From Testudinibacter aquarius (GTDB lineage: Bacteria > Pseudomonadota > Gammaproteobacteria > Enterobacterales > Pasteurellaceae), in NCBI RefSeq assembly GCF_004342725.1, contig NZ_SMCP01000011.1, forward strand, positions 16,971-80,970: DNA of 64,000 nt, in the 5' to 3' direction. Both the position numbers and the translations under genes were made by a program. Shown here in pieces: positions 39,658-48,558 of this stretch. Each line of letters begins with the position of its first letter. The first letter of the stretch is position 1. Below the pieces are notes generated by a model that had not been told where the DNA came from, made no database searches, and was given only the letters and a program-made list of their open reading frames with translations.

Positions 39658-40791
39658 ATGGATACCGTCAGAATAGGACTTATCGGCACAGGTTATATCG
39701 GGCGCTGCCACGCAATTGCCTATGCTCAGGCACCAACCGTTTTTAATTTACAGGGCAAGTTAGTGCTGGAATATCTAGCAGAAATCACCCCGGAGCTGGC
39801 AGCACAAAAAGCGCAGGAATTTGGTTTTAAACGTTCTACCGGTGATTGGCGCGATGTGGTGCGTGACCCGAATGTGGATGTTGTGGATATTTGCACACCC
39901 AATTTTTTGCACCGCGAGATTGCGCTCGAAGCCATCAAACACGGCAAACATGTGTATTCGGAAAAGCCGTTGGCACTGACCGCACTTGAAGCCAAAGAGA
40001 TGTATGATGCCGCCACCGAAGCCGGAATTAAAACGTTGGTCGGGTTTAACTATATGAAAAATCCCACCAGCCAACTGGCAAGGGAGATTATTCGCAACGG
40101 CGAAATCGGCGAAGTTATCCACTTTTACGGCACTCACAATGAAGACTATTTAGCCAACCCGGACACCCCGATCGATTGGCACTGTTATCGGGCAAAAGCC
40201 GGCTTGGGTGCGTTGGGTGATATTGGCGCGCACATTGTCAATATGGCGCAATATTTGCTGGACGAAGACATTGTCAGCGTCAATGGCGATCTGCAAACCG
40301 TGATCAAACAGCGCCCTGATCCGCAAGATCGAAGCAAGCTGATCCAGGTTGAAAATGAAGATCAGGCAAGTAGTCTGTTGCGTTTTGCCAATGGGGTGAT
40401 GGGTACGATTGAAACCTCAAGAATCGCCTGCGGACGCAAAATGGGCTTAACTTATGTAGTGACCGGTACCAAAGGCAGCATCAGCTATACCCAAGAACGA
40501 ATGGCGGAATTGAAGCTGTATCTACATGACGATAACCCGGCACGTCAAGGCTTTAAAACCCTGCTCACCGGACCGCTGCACCCTGACTACAAACCGTTTT
40601 GTGTCAGCGCCGGACATGGCATTGGCTTTAACGATCAAAAAACCGTTGAGGTACGCGATTTAATCCTTGGCTTAACCGAAGACAAACCGATGTGGCCTGA
40701 TTTTGAGGAAGGCTATAAAGTGTCGCGAGTCTTGGAAGCCATTGCCAAATCCGCAGCAACCAAAACATGGGTTGATGTCTATTCTGAATAG
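39658..40791 (+). CDS. Gfo/Idh/MocA-family dehydrogenase, probable second inositol dehydrogenase
   Basis: A 377-residue NAD(P)-dependent oxidoreductase. The dinucleotide loop is GLIGTGYIGRCHAIAY near residues 7-22. The catalytic Lys is in YSEKPLAL, and the conserved GALGDIGAHIVNMAQ holds the active-site His. It differs clearly from the 337-residue IolG at 50473, so it may act on another stereoisomer such as scyllo- or D-chiro-inositol, or on an inositol-derived ketone. The RBS AAGGAG precedes the ATG. A hairpin (40811-40839) follows before the ABC transporter operon. Confidence 0.8.
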   Translation: MDTVRIGLIGTGYIGRCHAIAYAQAPTVFNLQGKLVLEYLAEITPELAAQKAQEFGFKRSTGDWRDVVRDPNVDVVDICTPNFLHREIALEAIKHGKHVYSEKPLALTALEAKEMYDAATEAGIKTLVGFNYMKNPTSQLAREIIRNGEIGEVIHFYGTHNEDYLANPDTPIDWHCYRAKAGLGALGDIGAHIVNMAQYLLDEDIVSVNGDLQTVIKQRPDPQDRSKLIQVENEDQASSLLRFANGVMGTIETSRIACGRKMGLTYVVTGTKGSISYTQERMAELKLYLHDDNPARQGFKTLLTGPLHPDYKPFCVSAGHGIGFNDQKTVEVRDLILGLTEDKPMWPDFEEGYKVSRVLEAIAKSAATKTWVDVYSE

Positions 40792-40810
40792 ACACAACTG
40801 TCAAATTTCG

Positions 40811-40839
40811 GCAGATCATAGACAATTTTTATGATCTGC
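40811..40839. terminator. Hairpin after the Idh/MocA gene
   Basis: GCAGATCATA (40811-40820) pairs with TATGATCTGC (40830-40839). The T-run after it is weak. It occupies the start of the 324-base gap before the ABC transporter operon. Confidence 0.65.
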
Positions 40840-40910
40840 TTAACAAAATTGAAACAAATTTTCCAATATTATTGACAGCATTTCAGGTAATGCTATTCTT
40901 CACTTCGAAA

Positions 40911-40926
40911 TGAACCAAACATTTCA
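40911..40926. promoter_or_regulatory. Candidate IolR operator before the inositol ABC transporter
   Basis: TGAACCAAACATTTCA matches ten of the twelve conserved positions of TGAAATnnnnATTTCA. It lies 190 bases before the binding protein gene. The rest of the gap (40927-41115) is AT-rich and holds no gene that I can support. Confidence 0.5.
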
Positions 40927-41115
40927 AACATTAGAAATTATTGATTTTTTATTCTAAATTAAATAAATCGCCCTTTAACGTCGTATCCGAAACCACCTGT
41001 CTTTTCACAACTGTTTAGTCAAAGCCAGGCAGTTTCAGCTTTAAATACCATGACGTAGCTATGATTGATGTTTCTAATCGTATTATGTCACGTCCAAATA
41101 TTATGAGGTGAATAT

Positions 41116-42045
41116 ATGAAAACAAGTCGTAAATTAGCCCTTTCTTTGTTAACGCTTGGCTTAGCGTTTAATGTTTATGCAAAAGATGAATTGGTAGTTT
41201 TCAGCCTGCCGAACTTATCTAGTCCATTTGAAGTGCAACTCTCCAAATCCGCAATGAATACCGCTAAAGAATTACAAGTCAATTTACAAGTTCTCGACGG
41301 GCAAAGCAGCTCCACCAAGCAAGCCGCCGACTTGGAAAATGCAATTACCAAAGGCGCAAAAGGGATTATCATCGCCCCTAACGATGTCAATGCGATTGCC
41401 GCTGCGGTGGAAGAAATTATCGACGAAAAAATTCCAACCGCAACGTTGGATCGTAAAGTACAAAGCAGTCAGCCAATACCGCACTTTGGTGCCAATAACT
41501 ACACCGGTGGACAAGAAATCGCTAACGTTGTGAAAGGAAAATTCCCGGATGGTGCGAATATCATTTTGCTGACCGGACAGCCGGGCTCCAGTTCCAATAT
41601 CGAACGGATGAACGGTATTCGTGACGGATTAAAAGACGGCAAATACAACATTCTGGTCGATCAAACTGGCAACTGGTTACGTTCTGAAGGATTACGGATC
41701 ATTGAGAGTGTGCTGCCGACCTTAAAACAAAAACCGGACGTGATTTTGGCCGCTAACGATGATATGGCATTAGGCGCCATCGAAGCATTAAATGGTTTAG
41801 GTTATAAAGCCGGTGATATTTTGGTAACTGGATTTGATGCCGGCCCAGAAGCTTTGTCTCGTATTAAAGAAGGCTGGTTATATGCCACCGCCGATCAACG
41901 CCCAAGCTATGCGGTCAAAACCGCACTTGAACAAGTCGTCACCAAAGCGCGCGGCGGCGCTGAAGTAAAAGGGCTAGACTTCGCTCCGACGGTGATTACG
42001 CAAAGTAACTTAAATGATGCAGAGCGAATCGGAGAAGTAAAATAA
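41116..42045 (+). CDS. Periplasmic binding protein, probable myo-inositol transporter
   Basis: A 309-residue type-1 periplasmic binding protein. Residues 1-22 are a signal peptide ending in NVYA. The mature protein has the RbsB/IbpA-type pattern, with VFSLPNLSSPFEVQLSKSA, LTGQPGSSSNIERMNGIRDG and AANDDMALGAIEAL. It begins a three-gene ABC transporter operon between inositol genes and behind a candidate inositol operator. Inositol is therefore the best guess, with ribose-type sugars as the alternative. The RBS GAGGTG precedes the ATG. Confidence 0.8.
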   Translation: MKTSRKLALSLLTLGLAFNVYAKDELVVFSLPNLSSPFEVQLSKSAMNTAKELQVNLQVLDGQSSSTKQAADLENAITKGAKGIIIAPNDVNAIAAAVEEIIDEKIPTATLDRKVQSSQPIPHFGANNYTGGQEIANVVKGKFPDGANIILLTGQPGSSSNIERMNGIRDGLKDGKYNILVDQTGNWLRSEGLRIIESVLPTLKQKPDVILAANDDMALGAIEALNGLGYKAGDILVTGFDAGPEALSRIKEGWLYATADQRPSYAVKTALEQVVTKARGGAEVKGLDFAPTVITQSNLNDAERIGEVK

Positions 42046-42099
42046 ATCAATTCCCGGCTGCAATATTCAGCATATTGCAGCCGGATCTGAGAGGTCTAT

Positions 42100-43638
42100 A
42101 TGTCAGCCCCTTTATTAAAAGTCCAGAATCTTACTAAAAGTTTTTCCGGCATCTTGGCACTGAACGGTGTGCAATTACAGGTTGCTGCCGGTGAGGTTCA
42201 TGCCTTGTTGGGTGAAAACGGTGCCGGAAAATCCACCTTGCTGAAAGCCTTGTCCGGCGCACAGCCGCAAACCAGTGGCGAGATCATTTTCAATGGTAAA
42301 ACCTTGGATATCAACGACAGCCCGCACGCGCGACAACTGCAAGGCATCGTCACCATTTATCAAGAATTCAATCTGTTGCCAAATATGACGGTAGCGGAGA
42401 ATTTTTTTCTTGGGCGCGAACCATTAACCAAAGGCATCTTTGTTGATCGCAAAAATCTCGAACAAGAAGCCAAAATGGTGCTGGATAATCTCAAACTCAA
42501 TATCTCACCCAATGCACAGGTGGCGCAATTGAGCGTCGCACAACAACAAATGGTTGAAATTGCCCGTGCTTTAACCTTGAATGCCAAACTGATTATCATG
42601 GACGAACCCTCTGCAGCATTGAGCGATAAAGAGGTGGAAACCCTGCATCAAATTGTGCGTGATCTAAAATCCCGTGGGGTCAGTATTATTTATGTTACCC
42701 ACCGCCTCAACGAAGTGTTTGCGCTGTGCGATCGTTTCACCGTCTTCCAAGACGGCAAGTATACCGGTGAAGGCAACGTTGCCGAAACCAATGTAGATGA
42801 AATTATCCGCATGATGGTCGGTCGTAATGTCATCTTCAACCGCCGCCCGTCAAGTGAAACCCAACATAAAGATAAACCGGTGGTGCTATCCGTCCGTTAT
42901 CTAAAAAAAGAAAAACCACAAATGGATCCACACGGTATTGCGCTGCACGATGTCAGTTTCGATATTCATCAAGGCGAAGTGTTGGGAATTGCCGGACTGG
43001 TCGGGGCAGGGCGAACCGAAATTGCGCGTTGCCTGTTTGGCGCTGATCACTATCAATCGGGCGAAATCACCCTCAACGGCAAATCTTATCATGCCAACTC
43101 TCCTTTGGAAGCATTGGATCTGGGCGTTGCGCTGGTGCCGGAAGACCGTAAAAAAGAGGGACTGGTACTCGGCTTACCGATTCGCACCAATATGACGCTT
43201 TCCAATTTAAAAAATCTGCTCACCATGAAATGGTTTGTGAATGAGAACCGTGAAACAGATTTGATCGAATCCTATCGTCAAGCACTCAGTATCAAAATGG
43301 CAAGCGCCTCATTGGAAGCGCGCAAACTGTCCGGCGGAAATCAACAGAAAATTATTCTTGCCCGCTGTATGTCATTAAATCCAAAAGTATTAATTGTTGA
43401 TGAACCGACGCGCGGCATTGATGTCGGCGCAAAATCCGAAGTGCATCAAGTGTTGTTTGATATGGCTAAAAAAGGCGTTGCCGTGCTAGTGATCTCTTCC
43501 GATTTACCGGAAATCATGGCGATTTCTGACCGGATTATTACCCTTTCGGAAGGAAAAGTGACCGGTGAGATCCACGGTGATGATGCAACCGAAGAAAAAT
43601 TGATGTCAATGATGGCGATCGGTGTAAACCGGCATTAA
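42100..43638 (+). CDS. ABC transporter ATPase, probable inositol importer
   Basis: A 512-residue double-NBD ATPase. The first half has Walker A GENGAGKST, IVTIYQEFNLLP and LIIMDEPSAALS. The second half has GLVGAGRTE, LSGGNQQKIILARC and LIVDEPTRGIDVG. It follows the binding protein by 54 bases and precedes the permease by 27. It has no unusual features; the second Walker A lacks the Lys as usual for the family. Confidence 0.88.
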   Translation: MSAPLLKVQNLTKSFSGILALNGVQLQVAAGEVHALLGENGAGKSTLLKALSGAQPQTSGEIIFNGKTLDINDSPHARQLQGIVTIYQEFNLLPNMTVAENFFLGREPLTKGIFVDRKNLEQEAKMVLDNLKLNISPNAQVAQLSVAQQQMVEIARALTLNAKLIIMDEPSAALSDKEVETLHQIVRDLKSRGVSIIYVTHRLNEVFALCDRFTVFQDGKYTGEGNVAETNVDEIIRMMVGRNVIFNRRPSSETQHKDKPVVLSVRYLKKEKPQMDPHGIALHDVSFDIHQGEVLGIAGLVGAGRTEIARCLFGADHYQSGEITLNGKSYHANSPLEALDLGVALVPEDRKKEGLVLGLPIRTNMTLSNLKNLLTMKWFVNENRETDLIESYRQALSIKMASASLEARKLSGGNQQKIILARCMSLNPKVLIVDEPTRGIDVGAKSEVHQVLFDMAKKGVAVLVISSDLPEIMAISDRIITLSEGKVTGEIHGDDATEEKLMSMMAIGVNRH

Positions 43639-43665
43639 ACAGGCTTGTAAGATAAGGAAAGTATT

Positions 43666-44694
43666 ATGTTTGAGAATATGCTAAAAAATTTAGGGATTGT
43701 GGACGAAAACGGTAAAAAAGACCCGATTGCCTTTTTCGAGCGGTTTGGAGTGCTGGTTTTTCTAGTGTTTTTGATTATCTTTTTCCAATTCCAAAACAGT
43801 GCGTTTTTATCCGAACGCAATATCTTTAACATCCTGACCGAAGTGTCGATTTTCGGCATCATGGCGGTTGGTATGACCTTCGTGATTTTAACTGCCGGGA
43901 TTGACCTTTCCGTCGGCTCCGTGCTGGCGGTGTGTGCAATTTTTGCCGCTCATGTGATTAAAGGCGATAACACCGTCACCGTCGAACCCGGTGCTTGGGG
44001 CGGCATGAGCTGGCTGATCGGCTTGGGGATCTGTTTGGCGATGGGAACCTTTATCGGCTGGCTGCATGGCTTAGGCGTGACCAAATTGAAAATTCCACCG
44101 TTTATCGTCACCTTAGGCGGTATGACCATTTGGCGTGGTCTGACCTTGGTAATTAATGATGGTGCGCCAATCGCCGGTTTTGACCAAGGCTACCGCTGGT
44201 GGGGACGCGGCGATCTGCTAGGAGTGCCGGTGCCGGTGGTGATCTTTGCCATTGTCGCCATTCTCGGCTATATTGCGCTACACAAAACCCGCTGGGGACG
44301 CTATGTCTATTCCGTCGGCGGCAACCCGGAAGCCGCACGCTTGGCCGGCGTCAACATCAACCGCACTTTGATCAGCGTCTATGTGGTCATTGGAGCACTG
44401 GCAGGTCTGGCCGGTTTTATCTTAAGCGCCCGCTTAGGCAGCGCCGAATCTGTTGCCGGAGTAGCATTTGAACTACGGGTTATCGCTTCCGTGGTCATCG
44501 GCGGCACCTCTCTGATGGGCGGCTATGGCCGCATCACCGGCACCATCTTCGGCTCGATTATCATGGGTGTCCTGATCAACGGATTAGTACTAATGGACGT
44601 CTCCGCCTACTACCAACAAATCATCATGGGGGCAATTATTATCCTCGCAGTATCGTTTGATACTTATGCAAAAAGCCGGAGAGGGGCGGTTTAG
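43666..44694 (+). CDS. ABC transporter permease, probable inositol importer
   Basis: A 342-residue RbsC-type permease with an N-terminal cytoplasmic stretch of about 28 residues before the first span. The conserved loops AAGIDLSVGS-like (here LTAGIDLSVGSVLAV) and GGTSLMGGYGR are present. The RBS AAGGAAAG precedes the ATG. It completes the binding protein-ATPase-permease operon. A MITE-like element starts 12 bases after its stop. Confidence 0.87.
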   Translation: MFENMLKNLGIVDENGKKDPIAFFERFGVLVFLVFLIIFFQFQNSAFLSERNIFNILTEVSIFGIMAVGMTFVILTAGIDLSVGSVLAVCAIFAAHVIKGDNTVTVEPGAWGGMSWLIGLGICLAMGTFIGWLHGLGVTKLKIPPFIVTLGGMTIWRGLTLVINDGAPIAGFDQGYRWWGRGDLLGVPVPVVIFAIVAILGYIALHKTRWGRYVYSVGGNPEAARLAGVNINRTLISVYVVIGALAGLAGFILSARLGSAESVAGVAFELRVIASVVIGGTSLMGGYGRITGTIFGSIIMGVLINGLVLMDVSAYYQQIIMGAIIILAVSFDTYAKSRRGAV

Positions 44695-44705
44695 TTAGCC
44701 TGAGT

Positions 44706-44897
44706 TTAGGGTCTGTTGATCTTTGTTTATAATTTGAGCTATAGACTATTTTTCGCCACTCTTTTTGCAAATAAATAAGGCAAAAGTTGTGAAGTTTAGT
44801 CATTCTAAACGAGCAGCTTTTAACGCCGTAGTGGCGAAAAATAGCCATAGTCCTACGGATTGTGTTTAAAATATAAACAAAGATCAACAGACCCTAA
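44706..44897. mobile_element. MITE-like element with 26-bp perfect terminal inverted repeats
   Basis: The element is about 192 bases long. Its ends, 44706-44731 and 44872-44897, are perfect inverted copies starting TTAGGGTCTGTTGATCTTTG. A second inverted pair lies inside (ACTATTTTTCGCCACT near 44742 and AGTGGCGAAAAATAG near 44830), so the whole can fold back on itself. It encodes no protein. Parts of it recur at 9961, 27741, 27825 and 48559. The mobilising transposase is unknown. Confidence 0.75.
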
Positions 44898-44913
44898 TAT
44901 TCTAAAGCATTAG

Positions 44914-44955
44914 AAAAGCCGAATCGGAATCAATATTTCTATTCGGCTTTTTCTT
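44914..44955 (+). terminator. Rho-independent terminator after the inositol ABC operon
   Basis: AAAAGCCGAAT (44914-44924) pairs with ATTCGGCTTTTT (44941-44952) and is followed by a T-rich tract. It lies behind the MITE, which therefore sits inside the 3' end of the transcript. Confidence 0.85.
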
Positions 44956-45049
44956 ATTTTTATTTCATCTTATAGCCGTTTAACAATCTCACCGTAGTTT
45001 TACACTTACCCCTTGTATCTTCACACACCTATTCTTCGATCATGATCAC

Positions 45050-45103
45050 AAAATCAATTAAAGTTGATTGTATAAAGATACAAAATCAACTTTAATTGAT
45101 TTT
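45050..45103. promoter_or_regulatory. Paired palindromic operators before the DauR-like regulator
   Basis: Two 20-base arms (45050-45069 and 45084-45103) are perfect inverted copies around a 14-base spacer. Each arm is itself a palindrome of the form AATCAA-N6-TTGATT (N6 = TTAAAG and CTTTAA). The two copies start 32 bases apart, about three helical turns. They lie 36 bases before the regulator gene and are its probable autoregulatory sites. Confidence 0.65.
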
Positions 45104-45138
45104 ATGATTTTTTAATAAAAAATATTTGAGTACGTAAC

Positions 45139-45852
45139 ATGGTAAAACTAAATCAAACACGGGATTTTCCAACACTAACCTATCCTTTAACGCTGGTTGA
45201 TAAACAAATTCTGCGTTCGCAGGAACCGGTTTTGACGATGCTAAAAAATCTATTGGGAAACGATTGCGAAGTGGTGCTGCACTCTTTAGCCGATTTGCAA
45301 TGCTCGGTGATCAAGATAGTGAATTCCCATTTGACCGATAGAGCGGTCGGTGCGCCTATCACCAGCACCGCCTTAAATATGCTGAAACAGATGACGGAAG
45401 AAAAAACATTTGTGACTGATGCCTATTTTACCCATGCTAAAAACGGACAAAAAATGCGCTCTATCACTCAAGCCGTATTGGGTGAAAACGATCGCATTAT
45501 CGGCTTGCTCTGTGTCAATTTAAGCCTCGATACCCCATTACACGATTTTATGTCTTTTTTGTTGAGTACAAATACGACTCAAGTGCAATCAGCGACAGTC
45601 AATGAAATTAAAAATGGGGAACTATTTGCAGAAAATATCGACGATTTATTCAATCAGACGGCTGAAAAAGTGATCGACAGAATCAGTCATGATCCGACTA
45701 TCGGTGTAAATAATAAAAATAAACTGATTATCACCGAGCTTTACCAGCAGGGGCTATTCGAATTGAAGGGGGCAACCAAAGTGATTGCCAATTTATTGGG
45801 CATTTCAACCCACACCGTATATTTACACTTACGCAATTGTTCCGACACATAA
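45139..45852 (+). CDS. YheO/DauR-like transcriptional regulator
   Basis: A 237-residue protein with an N-terminal YheO-type PAS domain (PF08348; residues about 28-140, with LGNDCEVVLHSLADL). A C-terminal helix-turn-helix (HTH_22; about 175-235) ends in ATKVIANLLGISTHTVYLHLR. Relatives such as DauR control amino-acid or D-amino-acid catabolism. It heads a tight operon with a TIM-barrel protein, RidA and an MFS transporter. Paired palindromes lie just upstream, so it probably controls itself and the operon. The effector is unknown. Confidence 0.82.
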   Translation: MVKLNQTRDFPTLTYPLTLVDKQILRSQEPVLTMLKNLLGNDCEVVLHSLADLQCSVIKIVNSHLTDRAVGAPITSTALNMLKQMTEEKTFVTDAYFTHAKNGQKMRSITQAVLGENDRIIGLLCVNLSLDTPLHDFMSFLLSTNTTQVQSATVNEIKNGELFAENIDDLFNQTAEKVIDRISHDPTIGVNNKNKLIITELYQQGLFELKGATKVIANLLGISTHTVYLHLRNCSDT

Positions 45853-45862
45853 GGAGTTAACA

Positions 45863-46819
45863 ATGAAATTCGGATTAGAAACAGAATCTTGCCATCTCCT
45901 TTTTCAGCATCGAAAAATGGACGTTTTTGCTTTCATTAAAAAAACGTGGCAACTAGGTTTGGATGGTGTAGAGCTGAATATTATTCCTGATCTGAATCTT
46001 CATCCACAATTTGGTGTGCTTGATAGCGATCAGAAGACCTATCTACACCGAGTTAGAGAAACCATTGAAAAGTATAATCTTTATTGTGAAATAGATACCC
46101 GATTTTGTGATACGGAAAGTTTAGCACCGGCATTGAAAATTGCCAATGAACTGGGAGCCGATGTGGTGCGAACCTATGTCAGCAGCGGTAAATTTAACTC
46201 GCAACGTATGGCAAAAGCACCAACTCAACTCAAAGCTATCGTACCTTTACTCAAAAAATATCGTATTAAATTAGCATTGGAAAACCATGAACACGAAACA
46301 TCACAAGAAATTATCCACATTATCGAAGCGGTAAACAGCCAATGGGTCGGCGCACATTGCGATATCGGTAATTCTATGATGGCGTGGGAGGATCCGGTTG
46401 AAGCGGTCAAAGCACTGGCGCCTTATACCTATTCCACCCATTTTAAAGATCACATCGTGATCGTGCATGATGATACTCCAGTTGTATGCGGCGTACCTAT
46501 CGGGCAGGGAAGCATCAACATTGATCAATGTTTTAAAATTTTACTGGAAGATTCGCCGATTACACATATCAATATCGAAAATTGCTATCCCTATTGCGCC
46601 AATTTTGCACGCCCGAAAGGTACGGGAGGCATGGATACTTTTAGCGGTGCTTTTCAAATCAAACCGCCCCCTTTTGCAGAGAGTTTAATCAAACCTTTAG
46701 ATTACTATTATCCTCACAAAATTTCTTCACAAGCACTGGCAATCCTTACTCAAGCACAACTGGACGGGCTGAAAACCTCAATTGATGCCCTATATGACTT
46801 AAAACAAAAATATTGTTAA
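45863..46819 (+). CDS. Xylose-isomerase-like TIM-barrel protein, unknown substrate
   Basis: A 318-residue protein of the AP-endonuclease-2/xylose-isomerase-like TIM-barrel superfamily (PF01261). The expected metal ligands are visible: Glu in LALENHEHE, Asp and His in GAHCDIGNS, His in STHFKDH, and Glu in INIENCYPY. Such enzymes isomerise, epimerise, dehydrate or decarboxylate sugar-like compounds. I chose the ATG at 45863 because AAGGAG lies just before it and the longer frame overlaps the regulator. The RidA and MFS partners do not fix a substrate. Confidence 0.75.
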   Translation: MKFGLETESCHLLFQHRKMDVFAFIKKTWQLGLDGVELNIIPDLNLHPQFGVLDSDQKTYLHRVRETIEKYNLYCEIDTRFCDTESLAPALKIANELGADVVRTYVSSGKFNSQRMAKAPTQLKAIVPLLKKYRIKLALENHEHETSQEIIHIIEAVNSQWVGAHCDIGNSMMAWEDPVEAVKALAPYTYSTHFKDHIVIVHDDTPVVCGVPIGQGSINIDQCFKILLEDSPITHINIENCYPYCANFARPKGTGGMDTFSGAFQIKPPPFAESLIKPLDYYYPHKISSQALAILTQAQLDGLKTSIDALYDLKQKYC

Positions 46820-46828
46820 GGAAAAATA

Positions 46829-47215
46829 ATGAAACAGACTATCCACACTGCACTTGCGCCATCGGCGATCGGACCTTATGTACAAGCCGTAAGAGTTAAG
46901 GACTGGCTATATATTTCAGGTTGCATACCGATTACAGCAGACACCAACAACATGGTTGCTGGCGCTATTGAAGAACAGACCCGTCAAGCGCTAAAAAATC
47001 TGGATGCTATTTTAACAGCGGCCGGCGGCTGTAAAAAAGACATTGTAAAAACAACCTGCTTTTTAACAGATATTGAGCGGTTTAATTCGTTTAATCAAAT
47101 CTATTCGGATTACTTTGAGAATGAGTATCCTGCCCGCTCCTGCGTTGAAGTTTCACGTTTGCCTAAAGACGCACTCGTCGAAATAGAAGCAGTCGCTTAT
47201 CTCGGGAGAGCGTAA
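46829..47215 (+). CDS. RidA/YjgF-family enamine/imine deaminase
   Basis: A 128-residue Rid protein. It begins with the family's PSAIGPYVQAVRV and ends with the conserved Arg region YPARSCVEVSRLPKDALVEIEAVAY (core PARSCVEVSRLP). RidA hydrolyses reactive enamines and imines made by PLP enzymes, but many operon-linked Rid members have a specific catabolic role. It lies 9 bases after the TIM-barrel gene and 2 bases before the MFS gene, so it belongs to the pathway. Its presence hints at a nitrogen-containing intermediate. Confidence 0.85.
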   Translation: MKQTIHTALAPSAIGPYVQAVRVKDWLYISGCIPITADTNNMVAGAIEEQTRQALKNLDAILTAAGGCKKDIVKTTCFLTDIERFNSFNQIYSDYFENEYPARSCVEVSRLPKDALVEIEAVAYLGRA

Positions 47216-47217
47216 TT

Positions 47218-48471
47218 ATGAACAGAACAACTGGATTATTTGCTAACAAATGGGTACAACTCGGCTTTTTGGTACTGGGTGGCGGTACAATTTATAAACT
47301 TTCTAGCATTAAAGATGTTTTCTATGTGCCGATGCAGCAAGATTGGGGGTTGAGCAATACCGAAATCGGCTTAGGTTTCACTTTTTATGCTATTGTACAG
47401 ACAATCGGCTATTTTTTCTCGATGTATCTCGCCGATCGTTTTTCAAAAAAATATTTGCTGCCGGCAGGACTGTTGGGGGTTGCGGCTTGCGGACTTTACC
47501 TATCCACGCTTCCTACATTTACCGGCTATGTTTTTGCGTTTGCCGGGCTGGCTTTTTTTGGAGAAGTCGTCTATTGGCCGGTGCTACTCAAAGCGGTACG
47601 GTTACTCGGCACAAAAGAGGAGCAAGGCAGATTATTCGGCTTTTTAGAGGCCGGACGAGGCGTTGTCGATGTGATTGTCGCTTTCGGCGCCTTGGGTATC
47701 TTTGTCTTGTTCGGTGAAGGCAAAGCCGGTATGCAAGCAGGTATTCTCTATTATACGCTGATGACCGCACTTGTTGGTGTTATAACCTATTTCTTAGTTG
47801 GTGACGAAGATCATATTAAAGTCACTGAAAAAGATAAATCTGCCAATGCAAAAGTTTTCAGTGGTATTCTATATGTGATTAAAGATGTTAATACTTGGCT
47901 CGCCGCGTTTGTTATTTTCTTTGTGTATTCTTCCTATACCGGCCTAACTTATTTTATCCCATTCTTAAAAGATATTTACGGTTTACCGGTCGCATTAGTC
48001 GGTGCTTACGGCATTATCAACCAATACGGTTTAAAAATGATTGGCGGACCGCTAGGCGGCTTTTTATCGGATAAAATATTCCATTCTCCGTTAAGATATT
48101 TGCAAACTGCATTTATCGTGGCTTTTGTCAGTATGATCCTTTTTATTCAATTACCGCATGAATCGATGAGTGTTTATCTCGGTATGACGGCAACATTAGG
48201 CTTCGGTGCAATCATTTTTACGCAAAGAGCGGTCTTTTTTGCCCCAATGGAAGAGATCGGTGTACCAAGAGAATATGCCGGTTCTTCTATGGCATTAGGC
48301 TGCTTAATCGGTTATATGCCGTCAATGTTCGGCTATACGCTATACGGTTATATGCTTGATAATTATCCTGGTATTACCGGCTACAATAACGTTTTTTATA
48401 TTATGTCCGCGTTCAGTTTGCTTGGATTTGGCTGTGCGACGATTTTGATCCGCCGTATGAGAAGAGCATAA
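47218..48471 (+). CDS. MFS transporter, unknown substrate
   Basis: A 417-residue major facilitator with about twelve membrane spans. The N-terminal part reads WVQLGFLVLGGGTIYKLS, and the loop after span 2 is LADRFSKKYLLPAG, the family's D-R-x-x-R/K motif. It is the last gene of the operon and the likely importer of the compound handled by the TIM-barrel and Rid proteins. A USS (ACCGCACTT) lies inside it near 47765, and a paired-USS hairpin follows. I cannot assign a substrate. Confidence 0.82.
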   Translation: MNRTTGLFANKWVQLGFLVLGGGTIYKLSSIKDVFYVPMQQDWGLSNTEIGLGFTFYAIVQTIGYFFSMYLADRFSKKYLLPAGLLGVAACGLYLSTLPTFTGYVFAFAGLAFFGEVVYWPVLLKAVRLLGTKEEQGRLFGFLEAGRGVVDVIVAFGALGIFVLFGEGKAGMQAGILYYTLMTALVGVITYFLVGDEDHIKVTEKDKSANAKVFSGILYVIKDVNTWLAAFVIFFVYSSYTGLTYFIPFLKDIYGLPVALVGAYGIINQYGLKMIGGPLGGFLSDKIFHSPLRYLQTAFIVAFVSMILFIQLPHESMSVYLGMTATLGFGAIIFTQRAVFFAPMEEIGVPREYAGSSMALGCLIGYMPSMFGYTLYGYMLDNYPGITGYNNVFYIMSAFSLLGFGCATILIRRMRRA

Positions 48472-48510
48472 TAATTAGCATAGTAGCAACTGTATTCCTC
48501 TAATAAACGA

Positions 48511-48549
48511 ATATACCGCACTTATTAGTAAATAATAAGTGCGGTATAT
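48511..48549. terminator. Inverted uptake-signal pair acting as terminator
   Basis: Two 17-base arms (48511-48527 and 48533-48549) are perfect inverted repeats around GTAAA. Each contains the full uptake signal (ACCGCACTT and AAGTGCGGT). It ends the MFS operon. Confidence 0.85.
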
Positions 48550-48558
48550 GTTAATCAA

